From positions 1-37,675 of the forward strand of contig QZJD01000012.1 in NCBI GenBank assembly GCA_003604995.1: a stretch of DNA of 37,675 bases. The letters are read 5' to 3'. The notes under the pieces are model-generated. The model worked only from the letters and a program-made list of their open reading frames with translations. It had not been told where the DNA came from and searched no databases. Below, piece by piece: positions 8,154 through 16,750 of this stretch (position 1 is the first letter of the stretch; each line of letters opens with the position of its first letter). Both the position numbers and the translations under genes were made by a program. Origin of the DNA: Desulfobulbus sp. (GTDB lineage: Bacteria; Desulfobacterota; Desulfobulbia; Desulfobulbales; Desulfobulbaceae).

Positions 8154-9224
8154 ATGATCTCCGTGAAGTCGTTGCCCAGTTCGGCAGGCAAGATCGGGCT
8201 GGCCCCCGGTTCCCTGGTCCATGTCGGCGTTCCACCGGGGGCGGAAACCAGGATTTCGGTCATCAAGTACGGCCGGGAAACCTTTTCGGAGCGACAGGTC
8301 GCATCGGCGGCCGATATTCTCCCGTCCTCGGAACAACAGACGGTCACCTGGGTCAATGTAGAAGGGTTGAGCGATGTGGGGCTCATCGAGGAACTGGGCC
8401 GGAATTTCAATATCCACCCCCTGGTGCTGGAAGACATCCTGAACACCCATCAGCGGCCGAAGTTCGAAGAGTATGAAGATTATCTGTTCATCTCGCTCAA
8501 GGCCATTTCTCTGGGGCGCGATGCATTCAGCGTTGAATACGAGCAGATCAGCCTCATCCTTACCGGCAATGTCGTGCTGACCTTTCGCGAAAGGGCGGAT
8601 GATTTTTTTCTGCCGCTGCGCAAGCGTCTTAGCGACGAAAAGGGGCGGCTGCGCAACCAGGGGCCTGATTATCTGACCTATGTGATCCTCGACACGGTGG
8701 TTGACCACTATTTCGTCCTCCAGGACTCCCTGGACAGCGTCTTTGAGGCCTTGGACGAGGAGCTTCTCGACAATCCGGGCCCGGCAACGCTTTCGACCAT
8801 TCAAGGGATTAAGCGCGAACTGATCTTTATCCGCAGAACCGTCTCATCCCTGCGGGAGATGCTGGCGGAGATGCTGCGCAGCGACTCGTATCTGATCCAG
8901 GAAAAAGTTTTTCTCTATTTGCGCGACGTCAATGACCATGCGATCAGGATCACTGAGGCGGTGGACACCTACCGGGACATGGTCACCGGCATGATGGAGG
9001 TCTATCTCTCCAGCATCAGCAACCGGACCAATGAGATCATGAAGGTGCTGACCGTGTTTGCCTCCATCTTCATCCCGTTGACCTTCATTGCCGGCATCTA
9101 CGGCATGAATTTCGAGTACATGCCGGAGCTGAAGTGGAAATGGTCCTATCCGCTGCTCTGGTGCGGCTTCATCCTGATCCCGCTGGGACTGCTCGGGTAT
9201 TTCAGGAAGAAAAAATGGCTGTGA
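8154..9224 (+). CDS. corA: CorA-type magnesium/cobalt channel
   Basis: A 356-residue CorA family protein. The C-terminus has the defining layout: one pore helix (IMKVLTVFASIFIPLTFIAG) ending in the YGMN motif at residues 316-319, a short periplasmic loop (EYMPELKWKW), a second helix and a lysine-rich cytoplasmic tail RKKKWL. The N-terminal half is the soluble alpha/beta funnel domain, with WVNVEGLSD and HPLVLEDILNTHQRPKFEEYEDY, both typical of CorA. It moves Mg2+ (or Co2+) down its gradient as a pentamer. I prefer the ATG at 8154 with a GGGAGA site upstream. A GTG at 8130 would add 8 residues. Confidence 0.95.
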   Translation: MISVKSLPSSAGKIGLAPGSLVHVGVPPGAETRISVIKYGRETFSERQVASAADILPSSEQQTVTWVNVEGLSDVGLIEELGRNFNIHPLVLEDILNTHQRPKFEEYEDYLFISLKAISLGRDAFSVEYEQISLILTGNVVLTFRERADDFFLPLRKRLSDEKGRLRNQGPDYLTYVILDTVVDHYFVLQDSLDSVFEALDEELLDNPGPATLSTIQGIKRELIFIRRTVSSLREMLAEMLRSDSYLIQEKVFLYLRDVNDHAIRITEAVDTYRDMVTGMMEVYLSSISNRTNEIMKVLTVFASIFIPLTFIAGIYGMNFEYMPELKWKWSYPLLWCGFILIPLGLLGYFRKKKWL

Positions 9225-9279
9225 TGTGAACGGGGCAGGGCAATCCGGCGGAAGAAGAGATGCGGAGGGAGGAGGAAGA

Positions 9280-9678
9280 ATGCAGCTTGCTGAATATTTT
9301 CGGACGACCCAGGGTGCAGGAATCCTGGCCACCGCCCACCGGGACGGCGAGGTGGATGCGGCCGTCTTTGCCCCGCCCCATGTGCTGGAGGACGGGACCC
9401 TCGCCTTCATCATGCGCGATCGGTTGACCCACAAGAATCTGCAATCCAACCCCAACGCGCACTATCTCTTCATGGAAACCGGGGGATATTTCAGGGGGGT
9501 CAGACTTTTTCTCAAGAAGATCAAGGAGGACACCGATCCGCGCCTGATTCAAAAACTGGTCCGGCGCCACCTTCCGCCCGACGAAGACCGGGCCAGGGGA
9601 CCGAAATTCATCGTCTATTTTGAAATCGTCCGGATCCTGCCCTTGGTCGGGACCGGCGAAGCGCTGGTCAGCCCGTAG
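9280..9678 (+). CDS. Pyridoxamine 5'-phosphate oxidase-like flavin-binding protein
   Basis: A 132-residue protein with the split-barrel fold of the PPOX/FMN-binding family: GAGILATAHRDGEVDAAVFA at residues 10-29, LAFIMRDRLTHKNLQSNP and NAHYLFMETGGYFRGVRLF are the usual strand-strand-helix pattern. Members bind FMN, F420 or heme, and the substrate cannot be told from sequence. The ATG at 9280 is chosen because of a strong GGAGGAAGAA ribosome site; the open frame upstream (from 9226) lacks family similarity. It lies 55 bases after corA on the same strand and converges with the Fic-Mur gene. Confidence 0.82.
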   Translation: MQLAEYFRTTQGAGILATAHRDGEVDAAVFAPPHVLEDGTLAFIMRDRLTHKNLQSNPNAHYLFMETGGYFRGVRLFLKKIKEDTDPRLIQKLVRRHLPPDEDRARGPKFIVYFEIVRILPLVGTGEALVSP

Positions 9679-9749
9679 GTCTGTTGCTTAGGGGTCACAG
9701 GCGGGTCAACAATGGGGGTGCTTGTCCGCGGCGGCCTCCGGAAGTTCTC

Positions 9750-12700
9750 TCAGCACGCGGCCCGCAGGAGCGGCCTGATGGTTGTTGTATACATCGCGCT
9801 GCGCTCGGGATCGTGGATGGCGGCAAAGACCTCCGGCTTGCTCAAGTCGATGAATGATCCGCAGTCGATGGTCACCCATTTCCGTCCCCAGCTTCTTGGT
9901 TGCAAAGCGAGGTGTTTCGGCAGATTGTTCGCAAATCTCTCAAGCAGTTCGTCCTGATCTTTCCGGTCCATTTCCGGCAGTTCGTATTTCTCGCCGGTCA
10001 GGGTATATCGGGCAAATCCGACATGCAGGTTCGTCGAGCCGACCACGACGAAGAAAAAATGGCCGCCGTCGCCTAGGGCAAAAAAGCTGCCAAACAGCTG
10101 TTTCCCGGTTTTGCCGGGTATTTTGTCGATATTGTTGAACCAGCTGTCGCAAAACTTTTCATTGTAAAGCAGGTTTTCATGGTCGCTTTCGGCAAGTTCC
10201 CTGTTTCTGCAAGGCAAACCGCATTCTGATTCAATGAGCCGGTCCAGCGTGCGGAAAAACCCCAGGAGCTTTGCGGCCCTGTACTGCCGAAAGGTCATAT
10301 TCCCCTGGAGCAAATCACGGATGACCGACGGGTCGAGTTCATACCTGTTCATGACGGCCAGCGGCAGGTCCTTGCGCCCGAGATCCTCCAGGGCCAGGAG
10401 CTTTTTGTACGCCAACACTCCGGCCTGATCCAGGTGGGTTTGCTGGATGGCGGGGTCGAATTTGTTCGTATCCTTGAAGCGGAAGATCATCTCTGCGATG
10501 CGGTCAAGGTTCAGGCGCATATAGCCCTGGATGACAAGCAGGTCGCCGGCCTTCACGTCGCTCATCAGGCAGCGGAAGAGCTTGTCGTGGTCATCGCTGT
10601 GCGCGACGAGCAGAGATTTGTCGCGCAGGTTGTCATGGACAAATTCCATGTTCGCGCCGGTCGTGTAGAGCCTTTTGATATTGCTTTCATTGATCAGTTG
10701 CGCCAGTTCTTCATGGTAGCCCCTGGTCCACTCGTTGAGATTGACCGAGGAGATCGAACCGAACAGAGCGACGATTTTTCCCTTAACCTTGAAATTGCGC
10801 AAATCCTTGAAGGTCGAGCGGATGCCGGCTATCGAGGCCCTTCTGCTCTGGTCGTAGAAAATGAATTCCCCGTCCTTTTTGGCGATTCTGTGCACCTGCC
10901 CCATGGATTCAAAGGGTTGCAGGGTGGCATAGTCCCGGGCCGCCTGTTGCAGGTCAAGTCCCATTATGTCGGCGACAAGGAGAATGCCGACGCTCATCAG
11001 GGGTGCATGGTGCTGGACCATGGGCAGAAAATAGGCCACCTCGTTTCCGGCTATATCGGCCCGGATATTCCAGCCGAATCTTTCGGAGTCAAAGGCCGCA
11101 TCAATGAGGCGTGCCGTATCCTCCGCTCCGTGACCGTAGGTGAGAATCTCGACATTTTCTCTTCGTTCACGGAGGGCCGCGACGAACCGGTCATGGATAT
11201 CCAACGACGAGTTGACGATGCATTTGCCCCCCTCCCGCAACCCTTCGATGACTGCGGCCTTGTTTCTGATCACCCCTTCGATGGACTTGTGGTTGTGCAT
11301 ATGCTCTTTGCCGATGTTGGAAAAAAAGCACAGGTCCGGATTCACGCGCCTGGTTCGCTCAATGGTTTTGTCCAGGTTCGCGTCGACCGAGAATTCGAGA
11401 AGTTCGAATTGATGGTCATTGCCCAGGTCGGAGAGGGAGCGCAGGATCGGCAGGTGGGCATTGGCGCTGTTGAGGATGGCATGCGCCGTTGTCTGGCGGC
11501 TGAACAGGTGGTGGAGCTGAATTTTTGTTCCGGTCTTTCCCTCGGTCCCGGTGATCAGGATGGTTTTGGGGTTTGCTTCGCGCCGGACATGGTAGGCGGT
11601 GTCCTCAAGGGCCTTTGTCGCATCCTGAACAACAAGGACCGGGACGGGAAGGTCTTTGGCATGGTTCCGGTCATCGACAACAAACGCCCGAACCCCTCCC
11701 TTTACCCTTCTGATCAATTCGTGTTGAATAACATTTTCTTCCTTCCGCCAGTCATCAATCGTTGTCAGATAGCATATGGAGCCGGACCTGACGCCGCCCT
11801 TGACGCTCACCTCGGTGAACCGTAAATTCAGGTCGCCATTGATCCAGTACCCCCCGGTGTATCGCTGCGCCCTTTCGGGCGTTAAAAAGATTTCCCGGTA
11901 CGCGTCAATTTTTTGGATCAGTTCAGCGGCCATTCCCAGGAATTCGCGTTGTTTTTCTTCAGGGATATCCCGTATCGAGTAGTTACATACGGTGGCCGTG
12001 GGATCCTCGAGCAAGGTCAAGGTCCTTTGCATTCCGTCCTTGATCTCGCCCGTCCACTGCTTAAGAGAAAGTTCGCCGTCAAGGTTCGGGTTATGGAGGA
12101 TTGCCGGCGGGAAGCCGTGATAGAGCAGCAGCTGGGTGAGCAGCACGTTCGCGAAGACCCGGCAGTTGCCATCGGAAAAGGGGTGCAGCAGTTCCAGCTC
12201 GCGTACCAGAAGCGCGATGGTCGCAAGCTTCTCTTCCTCGGAGGTCGCCCTCCTGCTGTTTCTGTTGTAGCGGTCGACGATTTCTTCCATTTTGTCCACG
12301 ATGAGCATCTGGACATAATGTTTTGCTTCGTAGAACCTGGACAGGGTGGAGTCTCCCGCCAGGGCATCCTGGGTGGCGAGGTCGAGATCCGGGTACCAGG
12401 GGCGGTAGATGAGCTTTGTTTTTTTCTGGAGGAGCTGGTAGATGTCCCGGGCCCGGAGTTGATCCGCGGTTTTGCTGAGTTCCCGATCATGGAAGATTCT
12501 CGTGCCGTCGTTTCGCCGCATCTCAAGAATTTCCTGAAGGTGTTCCAGGGTTGTGGTCTTGATGAAAAACGGCATGCCTGTATTCAGATATCTGACATCG
12601 CCCGGTGCTGTTTTTTCACTGGCCTGGACGTGGAGCATGCAGGTCCGATGCAACTGGAGAAGGTAGGGACAGCGCAATCCGGTCGGAGACTGTAAGTTGT

Positions 12701-12887
12701 CGAGCATAAAGGAGAAGCCGTTCAGCAGCGCCTGAACGGATCCCCGCTCCCTTGCCTCGTAGCCGATCCAACCGTTGTATTTTTTCTGAAAACGTCCATC
12801 GACAAAGAAGCGAAAGAACTGGGCTTTGTCGAATTTCTGCAGATACTCTATGCTGGCCACGATACCTCCATCAAGGCAGGTGTTCAT
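9750..12887 (-). CDS. Fic domain - MurF-like ligase fusion with unknown C-terminal domain
   Basis: A 1045-residue three-part protein. Residues about 100-330 are a Fic domain with the core motif HPFSDGNCR at 235-243. His235, Asp239, Asn241 and Arg243 are kept, but the usual GNGRxxR reads GNCRVFA, so the second arginine is lost. Fic enzymes move AMP or similar groups onto target hydroxyls. Residues about 345-805 read as a whole MurF-like ligase: an N-terminal domain, P-loop GTEGKTGTK (447-455), SNIGKEHM (523-530) with RNKAAVIEG after it, a YDQSRRAS segment where MurF has its DDsYNANP loop, and a C-terminal GDLLVIQGYMRLNLDRI. Such ligases use ATP to join an amino acid or peptide to a carboxylate. 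Residues 805-1045 match nothing I know. No signal peptide is seen. A GTG at 12860 behind GGAGGT is an alternative start. It lies 56 bases downstream of the metalloprotease gene. Confidence 0.85.
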   Translation of the reverse strand: MNTCLDGGIVASIEYLQKFDKAQFFRFFVDGRFQKKYNGWIGYEARERGSVQALLNGFSFMLDNLQSPTGLRCPYLLQLHRTCMLHVQASEKTAPGDVRYLNTGMPFFIKTTTLEHLQEILEMRRNDGTRIFHDRELSKTADQLRARDIYQLLQKKTKLIYRPWYPDLDLATQDALAGDSTLSRFYEAKHYVQMLIVDKMEEIVDRYNRNSRRATSEEEKLATIALLVRELELLHPFSDGNCRVFANVLLTQLLLYHGFPPAILHNPNLDGELSLKQWTGEIKDGMQRTLTLLEDPTATVCNYSIRDIPEEKQREFLGMAAELIQKIDAYREIFLTPERAQRYTGGYWINGDLNLRFTEVSVKGGVRSGSICYLTTIDDWRKEENVIQHELIRRVKGGVRAFVVDDRNHAKDLPVPVLVVQDATKALEDTAYHVRREANPKTILITGTEGKTGTKIQLHHLFSRQTTAHAILNSANAHLPILRSLSDLGNDHQFELLEFSVDANLDKTIERTRRVNPDLCFFSNIGKEHMHNHKSIEGVIRNKAAVIEGLREGGKCIVNSSLDIHDRFVAALRERRENVEILTYGHGAEDTARLIDAAFDSERFGWNIRADIAGNEVAYFLPMVQHHAPLMSVGILLVADIMGLDLQQAARDYATLQPFESMGQVHRIAKKDGEFIFYDQSRRASIAGIRSTFKDLRNFKVKGKIVALFGSISSVNLNEWTRGYHEELAQLINESNIKRLYTTGANMEFVHDNLRDKSLLVAHSDDHDKLFRCLMSDVKAGDLLVIQGYMRLNLDRIAEMIFRFKDTNKFDPAIQQTHLDQAGVLAYKKLLALEDLGRKDLPLAVMNRYELDPSVIRDLLQGNMTFRQYRAAKLLGFFRTLDRLIESECGLPCRNRELAESDHENLLYNEKFCDSWFNNIDKIPGKTGKQLFGSFFALGDGGHFFFVVVGSTNLHVGFARYTLTGEKYELPEMDRKDQDELLERFANNLPKHLALQPRSWGRKWVTIDCGSFIDLSKPEVFAAIHDPERSAMYTTTIRPLLRAAC

Positions 12888-12943
12888 TGTCGGGTGCGCG
12901 CAAAGCGCGGGAATGACCTCGTCGTCCCGTGGAACTTGTCACG

Positions 12944-15166
12944 TCACAGGGACGGCTGCTCCGTGTTTTTCTTTTTTGCAAAGGCGTCGTTCAGGCTGAT
13001 GCGGATGATTTTGCCGGTGTCGGGATCGATCTCCTCGCTTGCCCATTTTCTGGAACTTCGCACATCCGAGCCCAGACCGAAATAAAAATCGCCATCTATC
13101 TCTTCAAACGATCTGGCAAAGGCGGTTGACGAGAACTGGAACAACACCTGGTAATTTTTTATGTCTTGCACGGTTGTGGTGATTATTTTCTGCACAAACC
13201 CGTTGCCTGCTTTTTCCGTGCAGAGGAAGTAGAGGTTGTCGCCTCGCACCAGAAAATCACGGGGGGTAAAGGCCAGCGGCAGCTTGATCCTGCGAACATC
13301 CACGTCCTCCTTCCCGAAAGAGCTGGCAAGAAAGAAGCCAAAGGGCGATTTGAAATTGTAGGCCCCGATATACAGCGCCTTTTCACCGACCTGCAGGCTG
13401 CGGGTTATTCGTTTCTTTTTGCCGGGGTCGAGGAGCATGTCCGGAAAAATTTTAGCTTCGGTCAGGTCATGGCGGGGAGCAAAGAGGCCATTGCCGATAT
13501 ACTGCGCCACCCCGTACTGCTGGTCGGCGTCAGCGGCCGTTGTCTTTTTCGGGTCCCGGGCGGCCATGAACTGCTTCATTGCGTAGAGGTTGCCTGCGAC
13601 GGTGAGCAGACTGTAGGTCCGCTGTCGCGGGCCGATCTGGGTGACCTGCCAGGCCTGGCCGTTGTTTTCCGAAATCGCTACGGCGGCCCCTTCCCTGGTG
13701 CTGATCCCTGCCATGAGCTTCCCGTCGAACGAGGTCATGGCAAAGGTATGCAGCCCGCCCGGTATGTTTCGTGTTTTGCGCCAGGAACCGTCGTCGTTGC
13801 GCAGATAAAAATTGGAATAACGATGGCTCTCCGTCGCGTCGGCGCCGGGAAGATAAAGCCGGTCGTTGAGGAGGGTGAAGGAGTTGATTTCTTCGTCGTC
13901 GACCATTCCTTCCTGGCGGAATACACCGGTTTGCGGGTCATAGCTGAAGATGGGAACCGGTCCGGCGTTGGGAGCGGGGCCGCTGTTGTTGGCATTGCCG
14001 CCGCCAATGAACAGCAATCCCTTGTAGGCGACCATATCCCAGATGTTGCGGGCGTATATCTGATCGTCCTCCCTGTAAACCTCGGCGTAGGGGTTGCCGA
14101 TGACCTCGATTCTGTCGGTAAGGTCGGGGGCCAGGTCCGGTTCCGGGAGTTTGCCCTGCTGATATCCTGCAAGGATGTCCAGGAATTCTCCGACCTCGGG
14201 GTGGGTGGAGCAGGGAGAGGCGAGGATCGTTTCCTTGAGCGCCATCAGGATATAACGGTTGTTTTCAGGCGACTTCTGGGCCGCTTCCTTCCAGCGGAAG
14301 GGTGCAAAACCACGGTCCGCCGCCGCCCGGTCATCGTACCGGTCAAGATTATTCAGTAATTTCAAGAAGAAATCAGCTCCGAACAGATCGTTTTCCGTGA
14401 TTACCTTCTCTTTGTTGCCGACATAGCTGATCTCGCGGAGTTCCTCGGGCAGGTCAAGATTTCCCCGGCCCTCGGAACAGAGGCGGAACAATCTGTTCCA
14501 GAAATACTTCGCATCGTAGGTTTTCTGCAGAAGCAGGCTCAAGTCATGACCATTGTCGGGTAGGCGGTTTTCCGGGCCGGTCCCGGCCTGGAATGCATAT
14601 TCGACCCACCTGGCCGTTCCTTCGGTGAACCACCTGTTTTTGAACATCGTATAGCCATTCTGATAGGAATGGATGAGTTCGTGGGCAGGGGTCAGGTTGC
14701 CTGTCGCTATTGCATTGGAAATGGTGATGGTGAGGGCGGGCTGGGACCGGATGGCGGGTCCCGCGACCCGGTAAGTGTATTGAATGACGCCGTCGCCGGA
14801 TTCTCCCTTGTATTCGGAAGAAAGGACGTGGACATCAATTGATTTTACCTTGTCCCGGTATCGCTTGCTTGCCAAAGGATCAGTCAGCTTGAAGACCTCT
14901 CGATAGAGCCTGTCGGCGGCATGAAGCTGTACCGTAATATTTTCAACTATATCGGGGATGGAATTTGCATTGGCATCGGTCGGATCGGTCAGGGCGTTTT
15001 TCCCCTGCAAAGTGTAGAAAATCCTGAAGTATCCATCCGTATGGACCCTGTCCAGTTGTTCCCGTTCGCTCTTCCAGTCTCCGGCGGCATCCGACCGGGC
15101 TGGAAAAAGAGCCGCAATGATCATGGCGAGGATAAGCAGGCACCCTGGTCGTTGAGAAGTTTTCAT
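12944..15166 (-). CDS. Secreted zinc metalloprotease with C-terminal beta-propeller
   Basis: A 740-residue protein with a clear signal peptide (residues 1 to about 27, cleavage near SDA). Residues 30-200 look like a gluzincin-type metalloprotease: HELIH at 162-166, then WFTEGTARWVEYAF with Glu182 as likely third zinc ligand. Before it is TDPTDANANSIPDIVENI (60-77), a calcium-loop-like DxNxxxIPDxVE segment that, from memory, opens putative metalloproteases of the MXAN_6640 kind. Residues about 360-720 repeat short strands (IWDMVAYKGLLFIGGG, FTLLNDRLYLPG, MTSFDGKLMAGIS, LLTVAGNLYAM) with the look of a beta-propeller. It should act in the periplasm or outside the cell. It is the first gene of a two-gene minus operon with the Fic-Mur fusion. 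The substrate is unknown. Confidence 0.8.
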   Translation of the reverse strand: MKTSQRPGCLLILAMIIAALFPARSDAAGDWKSEREQLDRVHTDGYFRIFYTLQGKNALTDPTDANANSIPDIVENITVQLHAADRLYREVFKLTDPLASKRYRDKVKSIDVHVLSSEYKGESGDGVIQYTYRVAGPAIRSQPALTITISNAIATGNLTPAHELIHSYQNGYTMFKNRWFTEGTARWVEYAFQAGTGPENRLPDNGHDLSLLLQKTYDAKYFWNRLFRLCSEGRGNLDLPEELREISYVGNKEKVITENDLFGADFFLKLLNNLDRYDDRAAADRGFAPFRWKEAAQKSPENNRYILMALKETILASPCSTHPEVGEFLDILAGYQQGKLPEPDLAPDLTDRIEVIGNPYAEVYREDDQIYARNIWDMVAYKGLLFIGGGNANNSGPAPNAGPVPIFSYDPQTGVFRQEGMVDDEEINSFTLLNDRLYLPGADATESHRYSNFYLRNDDGSWRKTRNIPGGLHTFAMTSFDGKLMAGISTREGAAVAISENNGQAWQVTQIGPRQRTYSLLTVAGNLYAMKQFMAARDPKKTTAADADQQYGVAQYIGNGLFAPRHDLTEAKIFPDMLLDPGKKKRITRSLQVGEKALYIGAYNFKSPFGFFLASSFGKEDVDVRRIKLPLAFTPRDFLVRGDNLYFLCTEKAGNGFVQKIITTTVQDIKNYQVLFQFSSTAFARSFEEIDGDFYFGLGSDVRSSRKWASEEIDPDTGKIIRISLNDAFAKKKNTEQPSL

Positions 15167-15377
15167 CGGTCTCGCGCGGCTCTGCTAATTTTTTCGTATT
15201 GCGGTCATGATGCGCATCACAACAGGGGCGGCCTCACTTTATCTCGAAACACCCTCGGGAGGACAGGCTTTGACGAGCTTAATAATTTAATTTTACAGAT
15301 AAAATGGATTCGGCGCAAGGTATTGCTCCCTTGTTTTTACAGGGAATATTTGATATAAAAATATATTCGATACTATT

Positions 15378-15555
15378 GAGCCTCTTGCAAAATGAACGTC
15401 GCCGCGAGATCGAGAGAAAAATATTCTGGGGAAGGATGAGTTGTTAAATCGTCCGGAAGCGGAGCAGCGCTCCGTTGAGGACGATTTCACAAGAAAGACG
15501 CCGCCCAGGATGTTTTTATCCGATCGGAGCAGATCGGTCATTTTGCATGAGGCTC
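15378..15555. mobile_element. MITE-like element with 18-base terminal inverted repeats
   Basis: GAGCCTCTTGCAAAATGA (15378-15395) is matched in inverted orientation at 15538-15555 with one mismatch. TATT flanks both outer ends and could be a target duplication. In the centre a second hairpin pairs AAATCGTCC (15446-15454) with GGACGATTT (15479-15487), with GGAGC/GCTCC inside. No transposase is encoded. The element fills most of the gap between the divergent metalloprotease and aminotransferase genes and ends 42 bases before the aminotransferase start, so it may carry or displace that promoter. The rest of the gap (15167-15377) is AT-rich and holds nothing else I can name. Confidence 0.7.
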
Positions 15556-15597
15556 TATTATAACCATTCCGCATCCCAGAACCACAAGAGAAGCGCT

Positions 15598-16674
15598 ATG
15601 TTGCTATTTACCCCGGGCCCGACCGAGATGGAGCAGGACATCCGGGATATTGCCGCCATGCGCCTGCCCTATTTCAGGGGGCAGGAGTATACGAAGATGA
15701 TGCTTGAGCTGACCGAAAACCTCAAGTACCTGTTCCGGACCGAAAATACCCCGCTTACGCTGACTGCATCGGGTTCGGGCGTGATGGAGATGGCCCTGCT
15801 CAATCTCCTGAACCCCGGAGACAGGGTTGTGGTGCTGAACTGCGGTACCTTCGGCGGCAAATGGACAACCATGTGCCGGTCTTTCGGTGTTGTCCCCCAT
15901 GAAATTAAACCCGAACTGGGGGAAATTCCCGACCTTGAAAAGCTGAGCGACGCGATTACCGGTGAGGTCAGGGCGGTGCTGGTGACCGCCCACGAGACAT
16001 CCACCGGCCTGTTGAATGATATCAAGGCTATCGGCGAGATCACTCGTTCCAGGGGAGTGCTGTTGATTGTCGACGCGGTGAGTTCCATCGGGGCCGATCT
16101 CTTTGCCATGGATGACTGGCATTGCGACTGTGCGCTGGTCAGTTCTCAGAAGGCCTTGGCCTGCATGCCGGGGCTAAGCTTTATCGCCTTCAGTGAGCGG
16201 GCATGGCAGGTCGTGCCGAGCGTGAAGCGGCATCGCTACTATTTCGACGCGGAAGAATACATGCAGAATATCCGGAGGGGCATGGTGCCCTACACGCCGG
16301 CGATGAACGTCACCTTCCAGGTTCATGAGCGGTTGGCCAGGATACGGCGTTCAGGGTTGACCGCGTATATAGACGGCCATGTCGCCAAGGCCAAGGCCTT
16401 TCGGGAAAGGATGCTGCAAAGCGGCGATTTTTCCCTTTTCGCGCAACGCCAATCCAACGCGCTTACTTCCCTGCTCCTGCCCGAAGGATGTACGATGAGC
16501 GAGGTCATTGCTTTTATCCGGGACAAATATGACTGGTATGTCGCGCCCAATCCCACGCAGGATCAGCGGTATCTCCGGGTATCCCACATGGGCGCCATTA
16601 CCATTGAAAACCTGCTGGAGCTTGCGGAGAAGATTGAAGAGGCCTGTCGCTCCTTCCGGAAGGGGAGGAAGTGA
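15598..16674 (+). CDS. Class V aminotransferase (2-aminoethylphosphonate/alanine-glyoxylate type)
   Basis: A 358-residue PLP enzyme of the class V small-substrate aminotransferases. It opens with LLFTPGPTE, the classic start of PhnW and AGXT-type enzymes. ASGSGVMEMALLNLLNPGDRV (57-77) binds the cofactor phosphate, VDAVSS gives Asp159 to pair with the pyridine nitrogen, and SSQKAL gives the Schiff-base Lys185. The open frame extends upstream into the MITE-like element, so the ATG at 15598 is chosen from family alignment. The nucleotidyltransferase gene follows 76 bases downstream. In known phosphonate pathways an AEP transaminase and a CTP:phosphonate cytidylyltransferase are paired or fused (PntC-AEPT), so the substrate could be 2-aminoethylphosphonate. 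No PEP mutase or phosphonopyruvate decarboxylase is in the window, and glyoxylate, serine or alanine remain possible. Confidence 0.85.
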   Translation: MLLFTPGPTEMEQDIRDIAAMRLPYFRGQEYTKMMLELTENLKYLFRTENTPLTLTASGSGVMEMALLNLLNPGDRVVVLNCGTFGGKWTTMCRSFGVVPHEIKPELGEIPDLEKLSDAITGEVRAVLVTAHETSTGLLNDIKAIGEITRSRGVLLIVDAVSSIGADLFAMDDWHCDCALVSSQKALACMPGLSFIAFSERAWQVVPSVKRHRYYFDAEEYMQNIRRGMVPYTPAMNVTFQVHERLARIRRSGLTAYIDGHVAKAKAFRERMLQSGDFSLFAQRQSNALTSLLLPEGCTMSEVIAFIRDKYDWYVAPNPTQDQRYLRVSHMGAITIENLLELAEKIEEACRSFRKGRK

Positions 16675-16750
16675 ACGGTTTTGAAGCGGCCCGTTCATTT
16701 CGCTGCGTACAAAGGATAACCAACAACCTGAAAACAGCAAGGAGCCGGGA

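Noticed and set aside
6674-8446. Long minus-strand open frame (590 codons) opposite the AMMECR1-like and corA genes
   Set aside because: Composition is typical of an antisense frame in GC-rich DNA, with no family match; the plus-strand genes have clear motifs.
10434-11825. Plus-strand open frame (463 codons) opposite the Fic-Mur gene
   Set aside because: Antisense shadow: no ribosome site, no recognisable domain, and the minus-strand frame carries both Fic and Mur motifs.
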